Shown here in pieces: positions 1 to 8,103 of a DNA stretch of 24,551 nucleotides. The stretch covers positions 1-24,551 of IMG/VR virus record IMGVR_UViG_3300045931_000039, one strand, 5' to 3'. Each line of letters opens with the position of its first letter. Position 1 is the first letter of the stretch. Position numbers and translations under genes: made by a program. The notes beneath the pieces are model-generated. The model saw only the letters and a list, made by a program, of their open reading frames with translations, was not told where the DNA came from and did not search any database. Source of the stretch: a virus.

Positions 1-1
1 T

Positions 2-250
2 GCGTCGGCTGATCATGCATCCGTGACCTCCTACACGATCAACATCTACGCGCTGGGGACCAGCAGCCCCACGGTCGCGTCTGTGAACATCGGCAAGCCG
101 ACGCCGGCGGCGAATAACTCGATCAGTTACGACATTACGGCGCTCGTGGCGCCGCTGACGCCAGGGAACTACACCGCCAAGGTGCAGGCGACCGCGCCCG
201 GCGGTTCATCCGAGTCCACTGGCGTCAACTTCGAGGTGCCTTTGACATGA
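2..250 (+). CDS. C-terminal end of a fibronectin III-like phage appendage protein (5' partial)
   Basis: The reading frame is open from the left edge of the window, so this is the 3' end of a longer gene; the GTG at 23 is only an internal valine unless the gene is tiny. The visible 82 residues alternate short beta-strand-like stretches and end with L-x-P-G-N-Y-T followed by V-x-A, the usual last strands of a fibronectin type III or Ig-like domain. Such domains decorate phage tail tips, fibres and exposed capsid proteins and bind surfaces weakly; that role here is inference. The TGA stop (248-250) overlaps the ATG of the next gene at 247, so the two are probably translationally coupled and belong to one adhesion operon. 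What lies upstream cannot be seen. Confidence 0.6.
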   Translation, partial: ASADHASVTSYTINIYALGTSSPTVASVNIGKPTPAANNSISYDITALVAPLTPGNYTAKVQATAPGGSSESTGVNFEVPLT

Positions 251-3200
251 CAGCCCTGTTCTTCTTGTTGCTCTCGGCGATCCTGCTGCAGGTTCCCGCG
301 GCACCCACGAATCCAAATCTGTCCGTCCTGCACGTCGTCATCACGGCCCCCACGGCGAACCCGACGTATAACGCGGGCTCTGCGACCGAGCTGACCACGC
401 TCGCAGGGACGGCGACCTCGAGCCAGACGATCACCGTCTGCACCTGGACGAACAGCCTCGGCGGCGGTGGATCCGCGACCGGGACGACGTCCTGGAGCGT
501 CTCGAGCATTGCGCTCGCAGACGGCGACAACGTGATCACGGTGACCTGCACGACGAATGGCGGGGTGCAGCGGAGTGATGTCATCACGGTGTCCAGCGGC
601 GAGGCCGCCGGCGTGTCGGTCAACCTGACCGTCCAGGAGGCCCTCTACGACGGCGGCTCGGTGGGCGTCAACCGCACCAATGAGCCAGTCGTGGTCGGGG
701 TTCCCCTGCCAGATGGCGACGGCTGCGAAACCGATACGTCGAATTTTGGGCTGACGGGCGCGTCCTACGGCCAATTCCGGGTGCTCGGAACATGGGACTC
801 CGGCTGCATCAAGTGGGTGCAGGTTGCGACACTGCTGGGGTCACTGAGTGCGGGTGCCGAGTCCACCGCTGTGACGTTGACGAACAGCGGGTCGGGCAAC
901 TTCGGGGCGTCAAACATGGCGACCGATACCGGGAGCACCCTCGTGGTCGATACGGGGCCTGCCGAGTTCACGATCAAAGAAGCCAATTACAACGGGTTTG
1001 ACATCGTCGTCATCGACGGAGCCACGGTCGTCTCGACCGGCGGGAGCGGTGGTCCCGTTCTGACTGGTCCGACGTTCAGTAATACGCGCTGCGGGTCGGG
1101 TGGCGCCGATGGGCCGGTGTGCTCCACGATCTACGCCGCATTCAACGACGACGACACAGCCTGCACGATTGAGCAAAACGGCCCAGTCCTCGCGGTGATC
1201 AAGTGCGAAGGGGCATTGGAAGACAGTTCAAACAACATCTACATGCGGTACACGGACCGCCTCTATTTCTACCAGGGGAAGAAGCACGTTAAGGTCGTCA
1301 ATACGCTGCGGAATGCGGACGATGGGTCCGGGGGATCATTTGCGACCGCCTACAAGGGGATGGCCGCGTACGAGTGGCGAGTCGCACCCAACATCAGCGG
1401 CACGCGCACCTACGACATCTCAGAGCACGGCGGCAATGTTGAGAACGGCACGATCAGCGGCACCGACGATGTCTATCTCTATCAGGCCAAGTCGCTGCTG
1501 ATGGAGTCGGGGGATTGGGGTGAAGCGACCCTGTCCACCGGCTACGCGTTCGACTACACGACGACGACCGGCTACACCATCGAGAAGACGTCGGGGAACT
1601 TGGGCAGCGGGACGTCAGCCTATACCAACGCGCCTGGCGGCTGGGCGGACATCCGTGACTCCGGTGGGAAAGGCGTCACGATCGGCTTCTATCAGATGGC
1701 CGCCTACTGGCCGAAGTCGCTGGAGTTCAACGACGCGGGATCAGATACGCGGCTCGGCATCTGGCCCAGACAGAATGTCCAGCAGTACTATCAGGCGTGG
1801 CCACAGTGGAGCACGCACGATCTGTACTTCAACTTCCACGACGAAGCCCTCGCGTCTCCCGGCGATGAGTTCCTGAAGTTCCAGCACGAATTGCTCGCCC
1901 GGGCCTCCGTCGCGCATTACAACTCGACGCAGGTCTTCCCGCTCCCGCTCCCCGACGCGACGGAGGAGGAGAACTACTACAAGGCGGTGGGCGCGGCGGG
2001 GGTGCCGACGATCAGCGCGGGCGCCATGTGGCCCTACCCGGACCCGGCGGTTCCGGGCACTGGCAACGCGGGCAGCGGTCTGCACATCCACCGTGCGTGG
2101 GCGTGGCCCGCAGGCGGCGGCGGTAATCAGATGGAGCTGCGCTGGTCCGGGCTGATGAACTGGATCGTGCGGGGCTACACCGGCCGGTATCTCTACGCGA
2201 AGCACTTCTACCGGTTCCAGACCGATGACACGCAGCCGCATTCGGACGGCGGCTTCCACTGGCGGGACAAGACGTCCGGGGTGGAAATCGATGTTGGGGT
2301 CGGGCGCCCGCGCATCACATCGACGAACGGGAAGTCATCTGCCCACGGCTTCGAGCAGATCGGCGCGCTCCTCTCGGGCGCGACGGTGTCCAGCGCGAAT
2401 CCCGCCGTGGTGACCGTGACCTCCCATGGACTGGAGACAGGCCAGAAGGTGGCGTTGAGTAGTGCGACGACGAGCGGCTGGACCGATTACAACACTCGCA
2501 TCCTGACGATCACCGTCCTCAGCGCGAACACATTCAGCCTCCAATATAGCGGCTCGAATCTCGATGCCTCCACGTTCGGATCTTTCGATGGCAACGTCGG
2601 GTTTTTCACCGCCTTTACCGCGTGGACCGACTCCGAGCACGCGCACGTCTACGGGATGGGTGATTACTACTTCATGACCGGGGATGAGCTGATCAGGGAC
2701 TCGATCGTGGACACGATCCCGGACTACCTGACGGCCCCCGGCTACTACACGACCAACCTCCTGAAAACGACCACCCGCGCCTGGGGTGTGCGGATGATCA
2801 ACAACGGGCGCTGGCTCGCGTTCCTCAAGGCGATCGGCGAGGACACCGAGGCTGAGAATATCTCCGACATCGTCGACGCAGCCTTTCCGGTCATGTTCGC
2901 GACCGATCCCGGTCCGTGTCCGGTATCTTCAGAAACGGCTCTTGGGTGTACTGCTCCCTCACCGCCCGGGTATGGCTCTGATGATGAGGGCATGGGTGTG
3001 GACATCACGCGGGGGATCTACTGGAACGGCGGGACCAATCAGGGGTGGGTGTGCGACTCCGACGGGGGGAACCGCGCCCACGGCGTCGTGATGAGCCACA
3101 CCGTCGTGGAGGGGCTGATCAACTACAGCGACGCTCGCGGGACTGGCTGGTCCGACTACTGGAAGGCGCGTGACTACGCCTACGGGATTTCGCAAGGGGT

Positions 3201-4968
3201 CATGAACGAAACCCTCGCGGAGCTGTGGTACGACAACGGCAGCGACCGGTGGGATCAGGAGGGGCCGCGCCCGTGGGCACGCATGGATCTCAAGAGCGGG
3301 TGCGGGGCGAGTCCAGACGACAGTAACTATGAGGTCGGGGCCCGTACGACCATCTGGTACTTCTACTACGTTGATTGGCTGACCAATGGCGGCCTGCGGT
3401 GGAAGGAGCGTTTCGACCGAGCCCTGCAGGTCATCATGGGGGAGATCGGTCTGAACTGGGGCGAGAACGGATCCTTCGGCGTCGGCGCGCTGACGCACCT
3501 GGCCGAGAATCCGGGCGAGACGGAGTTGCAGGATGTCTACATCAACACGTTCACGCACCTGGGGAGCGGCACCTATCGCCTCCAGTGGGCGGTGCCGGAT
3601 GGGACCACGTCCTACCGGATCAAGTGGTCGGACAAGGAGATCGTCGACTGGATCGGGTTCGACACCGACGAGGCCTACGCCTACGTCGGCGACCCGACCA
3701 CGCAGATCAACTGGTTCGCGGCGACCAACGTCGATCCGGACGACATCCCGACGCCGGGGGCGGCAGGCTCCCAGCAGTCCATCACGATCGCCACGGGCGA
3801 CACCGGCCTGACCCTCGACAACTTCTCGGTCAAGGCCTACTACCCGCCCGCCGAGGACGGCCTGCCGTCGCTGACCTGGAGCACGATGTCGCTCGGTGGC
3901 GACACCTACAACGCGGCGGCACAGATCAAGCACATCTACGATGACGTCTCGGGCCAGATCCTCACCTACATCAAGCGCGGCACGGGCGCGGGGATCTACT
4001 CGACCGACTACTTCGCCCTCAACTCCAACACGGAGGTGCTCACCCGGATCGGCGGCACCGGATCGCCGTCGCATGGGTGCGTCACCTACCCGAACGACGA
4101 CCCCGGTGTGTGGGACGACGGCAGCGGATCAGACATTCAGCCCTGGCTGAGCGACCGCCACCCGGATCACCGCAGCGCGATCCTGAACGGGTATCTCTGG
4201 CAGTCGGGCGGCTTGGTCTGCGGAGACATCCCGAACGACCTGCTCCGAATGGAGCTGGAGGCCGACCCGACCGACAACACGACGGCGAAGTACACCCCGG
4301 CCAACGACGATGGGCAGGATGTCAACTCGTCGATGGCATCGGACCCGACGCATGAAGTGCTGCTGTTGATTGGCACGACCGGGAGCCAGGGCACCATCAG
4401 CGTCAAGGCCTACTGCCCGGTGGTGGGATCGCTGACGGCAGCCCAGACGGCCGCCGGATGCTCCGTGGGCGATACCTGGGAGACGGTCTACTCCCTCGGG
4501 GTCACGAACTCGCCGAATGAGTACGAATCTCGCGTGGCGGCCGACACGTTCTACGACGCCACGCTGGACAAGGTGCTCATCTTCAAGGCGCGTGACGAGA
4601 GTTCGACCTGGTCGAACGAGGTCTGGGAATACGACGTCGAGTCCAAGACGATGACCCAGGCCAGCGTGACCGGGGCGCCTAGCAACCTCATCTCCTTCCA
4701 GATGGAGTCGTTGACGGTCCCGATTCGAGGTGGCCGCTGGAAGGGCAAGTACCTCTACATCCGGACCAGTCATCATCTGACCACCAGCAGCAGCCAGTCA
4801 GGGGTGTGGCTCTATGACCCGGTGGCCCGGAGCTACACGGCGATCTCGACGTCAGGGACCGGGCCGGAGCTGGTCTCGGCCACGGAGTTCGATCCCTCGG
4901 TCGGCACCGACGGCGCGGTGATCTCGCTGGAATACAACAACACGTGGCGTAAGGGAGTGCTGAAGTAA
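247..4968 (+). CDS. large secreted-type tailspike/appendage protein with PcRGLX/YetA-like lyase region
   Basis: This 1573-residue protein starts with a Sec-type signal sequence (residues 1-19: hydrophobic FFLLLSAILL core, then VPAAP). Residues about 30-118 look like a bacterial Ig domain (aGTAts, WsvsSiaLadGdNvItVTC). Residues about 120-1010 have the build of the exo-rhamnogalacturonan lyase (PcRGLX/YetA) family: a first beta domain with EPVVVGVPLPDG and a later WDSGCIKW, then a helical toroid segment with W793-T-D-S-E-H-A-H and DYYFMTGDE. An E1-FCCH-like phage domain (NPAVVTVTSHGL..TGQ) is embedded at about 711-782. A fibronectin-like stretch follows near 1095-1200, and about 1215-1573 repeats blades reminiscent of a Kelch propeller. 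By analogy it degrades a host surface polysaccharide from the virion, but no catalytic residue can be assigned. The family call is from motif memory and is moderate; phage-tail association is inferred from its neighbours. Confidence 0.6.
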   Translation: MTALFFLLLSAILLQVPAAPTNPNLSVLHVVITAPTANPTYNAGSATELTTLAGTATSSQTITVCTWTNSLGGGGSATGTTSWSVSSIALADGDNVITVTCTTNGGVQRSDVITVSSGEAAGVSVNLTVQEALYDGGSVGVNRTNEPVVVGVPLPDGDGCETDTSNFGLTGASYGQFRVLGTWDSGCIKWVQVATLLGSLSAGAESTAVTLTNSGSGNFGASNMATDTGSTLVVDTGPAEFTIKEANYNGFDIVVIDGATVVSTGGSGGPVLTGPTFSNTRCGSGGADGPVCSTIYAAFNDDDTACTIEQNGPVLAVIKCEGALEDSSNNIYMRYTDRLYFYQGKKHVKVVNTLRNADDGSGGSFATAYKGMAAYEWRVAPNISGTRTYDISEHGGNVENGTISGTDDVYLYQAKSLLMESGDWGEATLSTGYAFDYTTTTGYTIEKTSGNLGSGTSAYTNAPGGWADIRDSGGKGVTIGFYQMAAYWPKSLEFNDAGSDTRLGIWPRQNVQQYYQAWPQWSTHDLYFNFHDEALASPGDEFLKFQHELLARASVAHYNSTQVFPLPLPDATEEENYYKAVGAAGVPTISAGAMWPYPDPAVPGTGNAGSGLHIHRAWAWPAGGGGNQMELRWSGLMNWIVRGYTGRYLYAKHFYRFQTDDTQPHSDGGFHWRDKTSGVEIDVGVGRPRITSTNGKSSAHGFEQIGALLSGATVSSANPAVVTVTSHGLETGQKVALSSATTSGWTDYNTRILTITVLSANTFSLQYSGSNLDASTFGSFDGNVGFFTAFTAWTDSEHAHVYGMGDYYFMTGDELIRDSIVDTIPDYLTAPGYYTTNLLKTTTRAWGVRMINNGRWLAFLKAIGEDTEAENISDIVDAAFPVMFATDPGPCPVSSETALGCTAPSPPGYGSDDEGMGVDITRGIYWNGGTNQGWVCDSDGGNRAHGVVMSHTVVEGLINYSDARGTGWSDYWKARDYAYGISQGVMNETLAELWYDNGSDRWDQEGPRPWARMDLKSGCGASPDDSNYEVGARTTIWYFYYVDWLTNGGLRWKERFDRALQVIMGEIGLNWGENGSFGVGALTHLAENPGETELQDVYINTFTHLGSGTYRLQWAVPDGTTSYRIKWSDKEIVDWIGFDTDEAYAYVGDPTTQINWFAATNVDPDDIPTPGAAGSQQSITIATGDTGLTLDNFSVKAYYPPAEDGLPSLTWSTMSLGGDTYNAAAQIKHIYDDVSGQILTYIKRGTGAGIYSTDYFALNSNTEVLTRIGGTGSPSHGCVTYPNDDPGVWDDGSGSDIQPWLSDRHPDHRSAILNGYLWQSGGLVCGDIPNDLLRMELEADPTDNTTAKYTPANDDGQDVNSSMASDPTHEVLLLIGTTGSQGTISVKAYCPVVGSLTAAQTAAGCSVGDTWETVYSLGVTNSPNEYESRVAADTFYDATLDKVLIFKARDESSTWSNEVWEYDVESKTMTQASVTGAPSNLISFQMESLTVPIRGGRWKGKYLYIRTSHHLTTSSSQSGVWLYDPVARSYTAISTSGTGPELVSATEFDPSVGTDGAVISLEYNNTWRKGVLK

Positions 4969-5726
4969 TGCCGCTGCTCGACGACCTGAAGGTCTTCTAC
5001 GAGTTCGAGGGCGACGGCACCGACGCGCACACCGTCGGCCCGTATGACTTGACGGCGGTGAACAGTCCCACGTTCGCCGCCGGGAAGGTCAACGACGCCG
5101 TCGAGTTCGATGGCGCGAACTTCCCGAACGTCCAGAGCCTGCGGGTCAACAGCAACTCGGACCTGCAGAACGGCAGTATTGATTTCAGCTACGGCCTCTG
5201 GGTCTACCTGGACTCGGACCCCGGCGAGGACCGCTACGTGTTCAGTCGCTGGGGCTCGACCGGATCCACGCATCGATCCTGCTACTTGCAGTGGGCCGAC
5301 GCGTTCAATCTGTTGCGGTTCGTGGTCGGGTATGACTCCGGCGGCGGCAGCTACACGACCAATGACGTGTATTCGACGCAAAACGTCAACGTCGGCAGCT
5401 GGTACTACGTGCAGTGCGGCCATCGGAACGGCTCGAACATCTGGATCGCGATCAACGACAACGACCAGAACACCACAAACCACACACAAGGCACGCTGGC
5501 CGGGTCGGCGCGGCTGAACATCGGCGGCTTTGATAGCGACGACGGGTCACTGACCGACAAGGGCTGGCCGGGGCTCGTGGATCAATTCGGCTACTGGAAG
5601 CGGACCATCTACGGGGACCAGGACGCGCTGTATAACAGCGGCGCGGGGCTGTCGTACGCCGCTATGGGCGGGGGCGGCGGCGGCGGGGGCGGGGCCCAGA
5701 ACGTGTACTACCGACGCCGCCGATGA
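4968..5726 (+). CDS. LamG/concanavalin A-like lectin-domain appendage protein
   Basis: The 252-residue product opens with LLDDLKVFYEFEG and DAVEFDGAN, then SFDFSYGLWVY-like strands, a WYYVQCGHRNG segment and a closing GLVDQFGYWKR; this is the strand order of LamG-like jelly-roll domains (Laminin_G_3), which bind carbohydrates. One domain fills residues about 5-225. The tail of the protein is a run of nine glycines followed by AQNVYYRRRR, an odd basic end. The ATG is formed within the TAATG that ends the previous gene, and its own TGA overlaps the next ATG (ATGA at 5723), so it is coupled on both sides. A role as receptor-binding lectin on the tail tip is inferred from domain type and neighbourhood. 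Confidence 0.75.
   Translation: MPLLDDLKVFYEFEGDGTDAHTVGPYDLTAVNSPTFAAGKVNDAVEFDGANFPNVQSLRVNSNSDLQNGSIDFSYGLWVYLDSDPGEDRYVFSRWGSTGSTHRSCYLQWADAFNLLRFVVGYDSGGGSYTTNDVYSTQNVNVGSWYYVQCGHRNGSNIWIAINDNDQNTTNHTQGTLAGSARLNIGGFDSDDGSLTDKGWPGLVDQFGYWKRTIYGDQDALYNSGAGLSYAAMGGGGGGGGGAQNVYYRRRR
5666..5694 (+). other. possible G-quadruplex in the poly-glycine codons of the lectin gene
   Basis: The coding strand carries G runs of 3, 5, 5 and 4 bases at 5666-5668, 5670-5674, 5685-5689 and 5691-5694, separated by loops of 1, 10 and 1 bases. This meets the usual four-run pattern for a G-quadruplex. It also encodes the glycine stretch, so codon composition alone may explain it. Confidence 0.35.
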
Positions 5727-7105
5727 GACGCTTCGAAACGCCCCGCCTCGGGTTCCAGCACCGCCGCACCGTCAAGCGGCTGTTCGTGTTGGTCGCCGCG
5801 GCGGCAGCCATCGACGGCGCCACGATCAGTGCCACGACCCTGTTCGCCGGGGACGTCCGGCATGTGGTCGAAGGGGCCCACATCGCGCAGACCACGGTCA
5901 ACGCGGGCAGCGCGACCTACGTGGTCGCCGGGGCGTCCGTCAGTCAAACCGCGCTGTTCGCTGGCACCGTCAGCTTCCCTGGCCAGCCCGTCGACGGCGC
6001 GTCGATCAGTCAGACACAGGTCTTCGCCGGCAGCGCCACGCACGTGGTCGAGGGGGCCACGATCGGCCAGACCGCGCTCTTTGCGGGGTCAGTGTCCTCC
6101 ACCGGCGCAGTCACCGGGGCCTCGATTAACCAGACGCAGGTGTTCGCCGGATCCGCCGCGTATGTCGTGGCGGGCCAGACCATCAGCCAGACGCAACTGT
6201 TTGCAGGGAGCGTCGCGGTCGGAGTCGCCGGGGCCTCCATCAGCCAGACGCAGCTGTTTGCCGGCACGGTCGCTGGCGGCGCGGACACGACCTACACGCC
6301 GATCCGGAAGAAGCGACACAAGCTGAAGCCGGAGCAGCGGTTCTGGCAGCAGCGGATCACGCACCCGCGCCGGGACCGGCGGGCGGCGCTCCTGTATGCC
6401 CCGGTGGTCTACGGGGCGCGCATCAGCCAGACGCAGTTGTTTGCCGGGGCGGTGACCTCCACGCAGCAGGTGGTGGGCGCGCATATCAGTCAGACGCAGG
6501 TCTTCGCGCCTAGTCTGGCCTACGTGGTCAACGGGGCCTCGATCAGCGCGACGACCCTGTTCCCGGGCACGGTCACCACCTCGGACACGATCGCGGGCGC
6601 GTCGATCGGCCAAACCAGCCTGTTTGCCGGGTCTGCGACCTACGTGGTCGCCGGGGCCTCTATCAGCCAGACGCAGCTGTTTGCCGGCACGGTCACGCCC
6701 TCTGGCACCGTCGCCGGGGCGCACGTCAGCCAGACGGCGGTGTTCCCAGGCACGGCCAGGTACGCCATCAGCGGAGCGTCGATCGCTCAGACCAGTCTGT
6801 TCGCTGGCGCTGCGGCCTACGCGGTGAGTGGCGCGTCTGTCAGTCAGACCTCGCTGTTTCCTGGCACAGTCACCACCTTAGGCACGGTGGCCGGAGCGTC
6901 TATCGCGCAGACGCAACTGTTTACCGGGACGGTCAGCAACACACAGGTGGCGGCGGGCGCTCACATCAGCGCCACCCAAGTGTTCGCGGGCACAGCCTTC
7001 GAGATCGTGTTCGGACCTTCGGCGCGCACACAACTCGGTCCGGTCGGTGGTCCGACCGATCTGGGTCCAATGGGTGGACCCGCTGATTTGGGGCCTCTGC
7101 CATGA
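5723..7105 (+). CDS. phage appendage protein made of 18 tandem GASISQTQLFAGTV-type repeats
   Basis: The 460-residue product begins with a basic segment and a short hydrophobic run (VKRLFVLVAAAAA, residues 17-29) that could act as a signal or anchor. From residue 30 to about 430 it consists of 18 units of 19-21 residues with the core G-A-x-I-S-Q-T-x-L/V-F-A/P-G followed by a valine-rich strand. Units 1-8 and 9-18 are separated by a strongly basic insert (residues 188-226, with PIRKKRHKLKP and HPRRDRR). The C-terminus repeats GGPxDLGP twice. Repeats of this spacing suggest a regular beta-solenoid or fibrous shaft; related short G/I/F repeats occur in phage fibre proteins, but I cannot name a family. 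The ATGA overlaps on both ends tie it to the lectin gene and the BppU-like gene, so a role in the host-contact apparatus is inferred. Confidence 0.7.
   Translation: MRRFETPRLGFQHRRTVKRLFVLVAAAAAIDGATISATTLFAGDVRHVVEGAHIAQTTVNAGSATYVVAGASVSQTALFAGTVSFPGQPVDGASISQTQVFAGSATHVVEGATIGQTALFAGSVSSTGAVTGASINQTQVFAGSAAYVVAGQTISQTQLFAGSVAVGVAGASISQTQLFAGTVAGGADTTYTPIRKKRHKLKPEQRFWQQRITHPRRDRRAALLYAPVVYGARISQTQLFAGAVTSTQQVVGAHISQTQVFAPSLAYVVNGASISATTLFPGTVTTSDTIAGASIGQTSLFAGSATYVVAGASISQTQLFAGTVTPSGTVAGAHVSQTAVFPGTARYAISGASIAQTSLFAGAAAYAVSGASVSQTSLFPGTVTTLGTVAGASIAQTQLFTGTVSNTQVAAGAHISATQVFAGTAFEIVFGPSARTQLGPVGGPTDLGPMGGPADLGPLP
5810..7012 (+). repeat. in-frame tandem repeat array, 18 units of about 57-66 bp
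   Basis: The units encode 19-21 residues each and are degenerate at the DNA level, with the most similar stretch spelling ATCAGCCAGACGCAG. The array is interrupted once, at 6284-6400, by the basic insert. Variation is mostly at third codon positions and in the last third of each unit, which suggests old duplication held by protein selection; near-identical units (for example around 6229-6260 and 6650-6690) suggest some recent copying or conversion. Confidence 0.85.
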
Positions 7106-7431
7106 ATCTCCGACCCATCGTCGAAGGCGATACCGCCAGGATCACGTTTCAGCTCTACGACGCGCCAGGGGTCGCGCTCGATGGCACCGGGCTGACGTTG
7201 CTCGATCTAGTCATCACGGGGAACGACGGGACGGCGGTCGATACAGTCGGCGACTTCGGGTGGGCCAACCAGGCTGGCGGACAGATCTACTACGACCCGG
7301 ATTCTACTGACTTCGTGGCGAGCAAGAGCCCGTATCGGGTGCGGGCGCAGCTGCGAGACGGCACGCTCAAGACCAGGCACTACCCGCAGGGCGCGGCGTC
7401 GTTGATGATGGTGAGGACGGCCAGGCAATGA
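7102..7431 (+). CDS. BppU N-terminal-like phage baseplate/fibre-attachment protein
   Basis: The 109-residue protein has the pattern DTARITFQLYD, then GTGLTLLDLVI, GDFGWANQ, GGQIYYDPDS and YRVRAQLRDG ending near the C-terminus with YPQGAASLMMV. This matches the small Ig-like domain found at the N-terminus of lactococcal baseplate upper protein BppU (PF10651) and in many stand-alone siphovirus tail genes, where it holds receptor-binding subunits on the tail tip. Here the domain stands alone with no C-terminal receptor-binding part, so the neighbouring lectin or repeat protein may supply that function; this is inference. It is coupled to both neighbours by 4-base overlaps. Confidence 0.6.
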   Translation: MNLRPIVEGDTARITFQLYDAPGVALDGTGLTLLDLVITGNDGTAVDTVGDFGWANQAGGQIYYDPDSTDFVASKSPYRVRAQLRDGTLKTRHYPQGAASLMMVRTARQ

Positions 7432-7634
7432 CAAAGCAGGAATCGCACGTGATCCACCAAGTGAGTCTCGACCTGAGTGACATCGGGGCAGGCCTCCAAG
7501 CCAGCCATGGGGCGAGCGTGGATCTCCCGGTCGCCCTCCTCGAGGGGGTCCGGGACAGACTCAGTAGCCTGCTTGAGGGGTATCGGCGCGACGTCGTGCG
7601 GGACACGGTCGGCGTGCATGTGGCCCAGGACTGA
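7428..7634 (+). CDS. small hypothetical phage protein
   Basis: This 68-residue protein is not recognised. It has a charged N-terminus, a middle SLDLSDIGAGL segment and an amphipathic helix-like stretch around residues 34-58 (LPVALLEGVRDRL, then GYRRDVVRD). The ATG overlaps the TGA of the BppU-like gene and its own TGA overlaps the HNH start (TGATG at 7632-7636), so it is part of the same translationally coupled chain and likely real. It has no signal peptide or cysteine. It could be a small virion or packaging accessory protein, but nothing in the sequence decides this. Confidence 0.55.
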   Translation: MTKQESHVIHQVSLDLSDIGAGLQASHGASVDLPVALLEGVRDRLSSLLEGYRRDVVRDTVGVHVAQD

Positions 7635-7996
7635 TGCTCTCCGCGCCTCCTCGGTACTGCTCCGTGCCACGGTGCCGCAACAAGGTGAAGTCCGGGCGAT
7701 GCGAGGAGCACCAGCGGAGGGCGTGGTCCCGCGAGGACGCGCCGCAGCGGATTCGTGGGAGGCGACTGCAGCAGATGCGGGCCAGGCTCTTTGCGGAGCG
7801 CCCCATGTGCGCTGAATGCGAGCGGAACGGACTCGTCAGGCTGGCGGTGATTCGTGACCATATCGTGCCGCTGTTCGAAGGCGGGGCCGATGACGAGGCG
7901 AACGTCCAGCCGCTGTGTCAGGCGTGTAGCGACCGGAAGACGTTTCAAGAGTCGCTTCGAGGACGGGGGGGCGGGTCAAAAGTTTGGCAGAAGTAG
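7634..7996 (+). CDS. HNH endonuclease (HK97 gp74-like packaging nuclease)
   Basis: The 120-residue protein has the compact HNH fold with its zinc frame: C59-x2-C62, the catalytic-metal motif R-D75-H76-I-V-P-L, N90 in NVQPLC, and C95-x2-C98. A second cysteine/histidine cluster at the N-terminus (C9, C14, C23, H26) is the extra knuckle seen in many phage HNH proteins encoded beside terminase. In HK97 and similar phages this protein works with the terminase and portal to cut concatemeric DNA at cos. The position directly before the small terminase gene supports the same role here. All key residues are present and the length is normal. Confidence 0.9.
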   Translation: MLSAPPRYCSVPRCRNKVKSGRCEEHQRRAWSREDAPQRIRGRRLQQMRARLFAERPMCAECERNGLVRLAVIRDHIVPLFEGGADDEANVQPLCQACSDRKTFQESLRGRGGGSKVWQK

Positions 7997-8103
7997 TGGC
8001 CGGAAACCTCTTCGGAGGCTTCGGTCTATGAAAGGCGAATCCGAGGCCTCTGGTATTCGGGTCAAGCTGTGTAATCAGACGTAAATCAAAGGAATCAAAC
8101 GCG
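7997..8103 (+). other. structured gap between HNH and small terminase; candidate cos region
   Basis: This 107-base gap holds two inverted repeats. The first, 8000-8024, has the stem CCTC/GAGG closed by a TTCG tetraloop (8007-8018), extended by GAA/TTC and CC/GG with small mismatches. The second pairs CGAATCC at 8036-8042 with GGtATTCG at 8052-8059. No T tract follows either, so they are not good intrinsic terminators. In cos phages with an HNH gene, the cleavage site often lies near the small terminase gene; assignment as cos is inference. An AAAGGA Shine-Dalgarno site at 8088-8093 serves the terminase start. Confidence 0.35.

Noticed and set aside
242-270. TTGACA at 242-247 as a promoter
   Set aside because: No -10-like hexamer follows at 16-18 bases, and the hexamer is part of the overlapping stop and start codons.
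2959-4074. 371-residue open frame on the minus strand
   Set aside because: It lies fully inside the 1573-residue gene, is rich in Arg, Val, Asp and Gly from GC-biased antisense codons, and shows no motif.
5810-7012. CRISPR-like or intergenic tandem repeat
   Set aside because: Repeats are in frame, vary at third positions, have no unique spacers and encode a continuous protein.
8061-8090. TGTGTAATCA as an extended -10 before small terminase
   Set aside because: Only partial match to TATAAT and no -35 at correct spacing.
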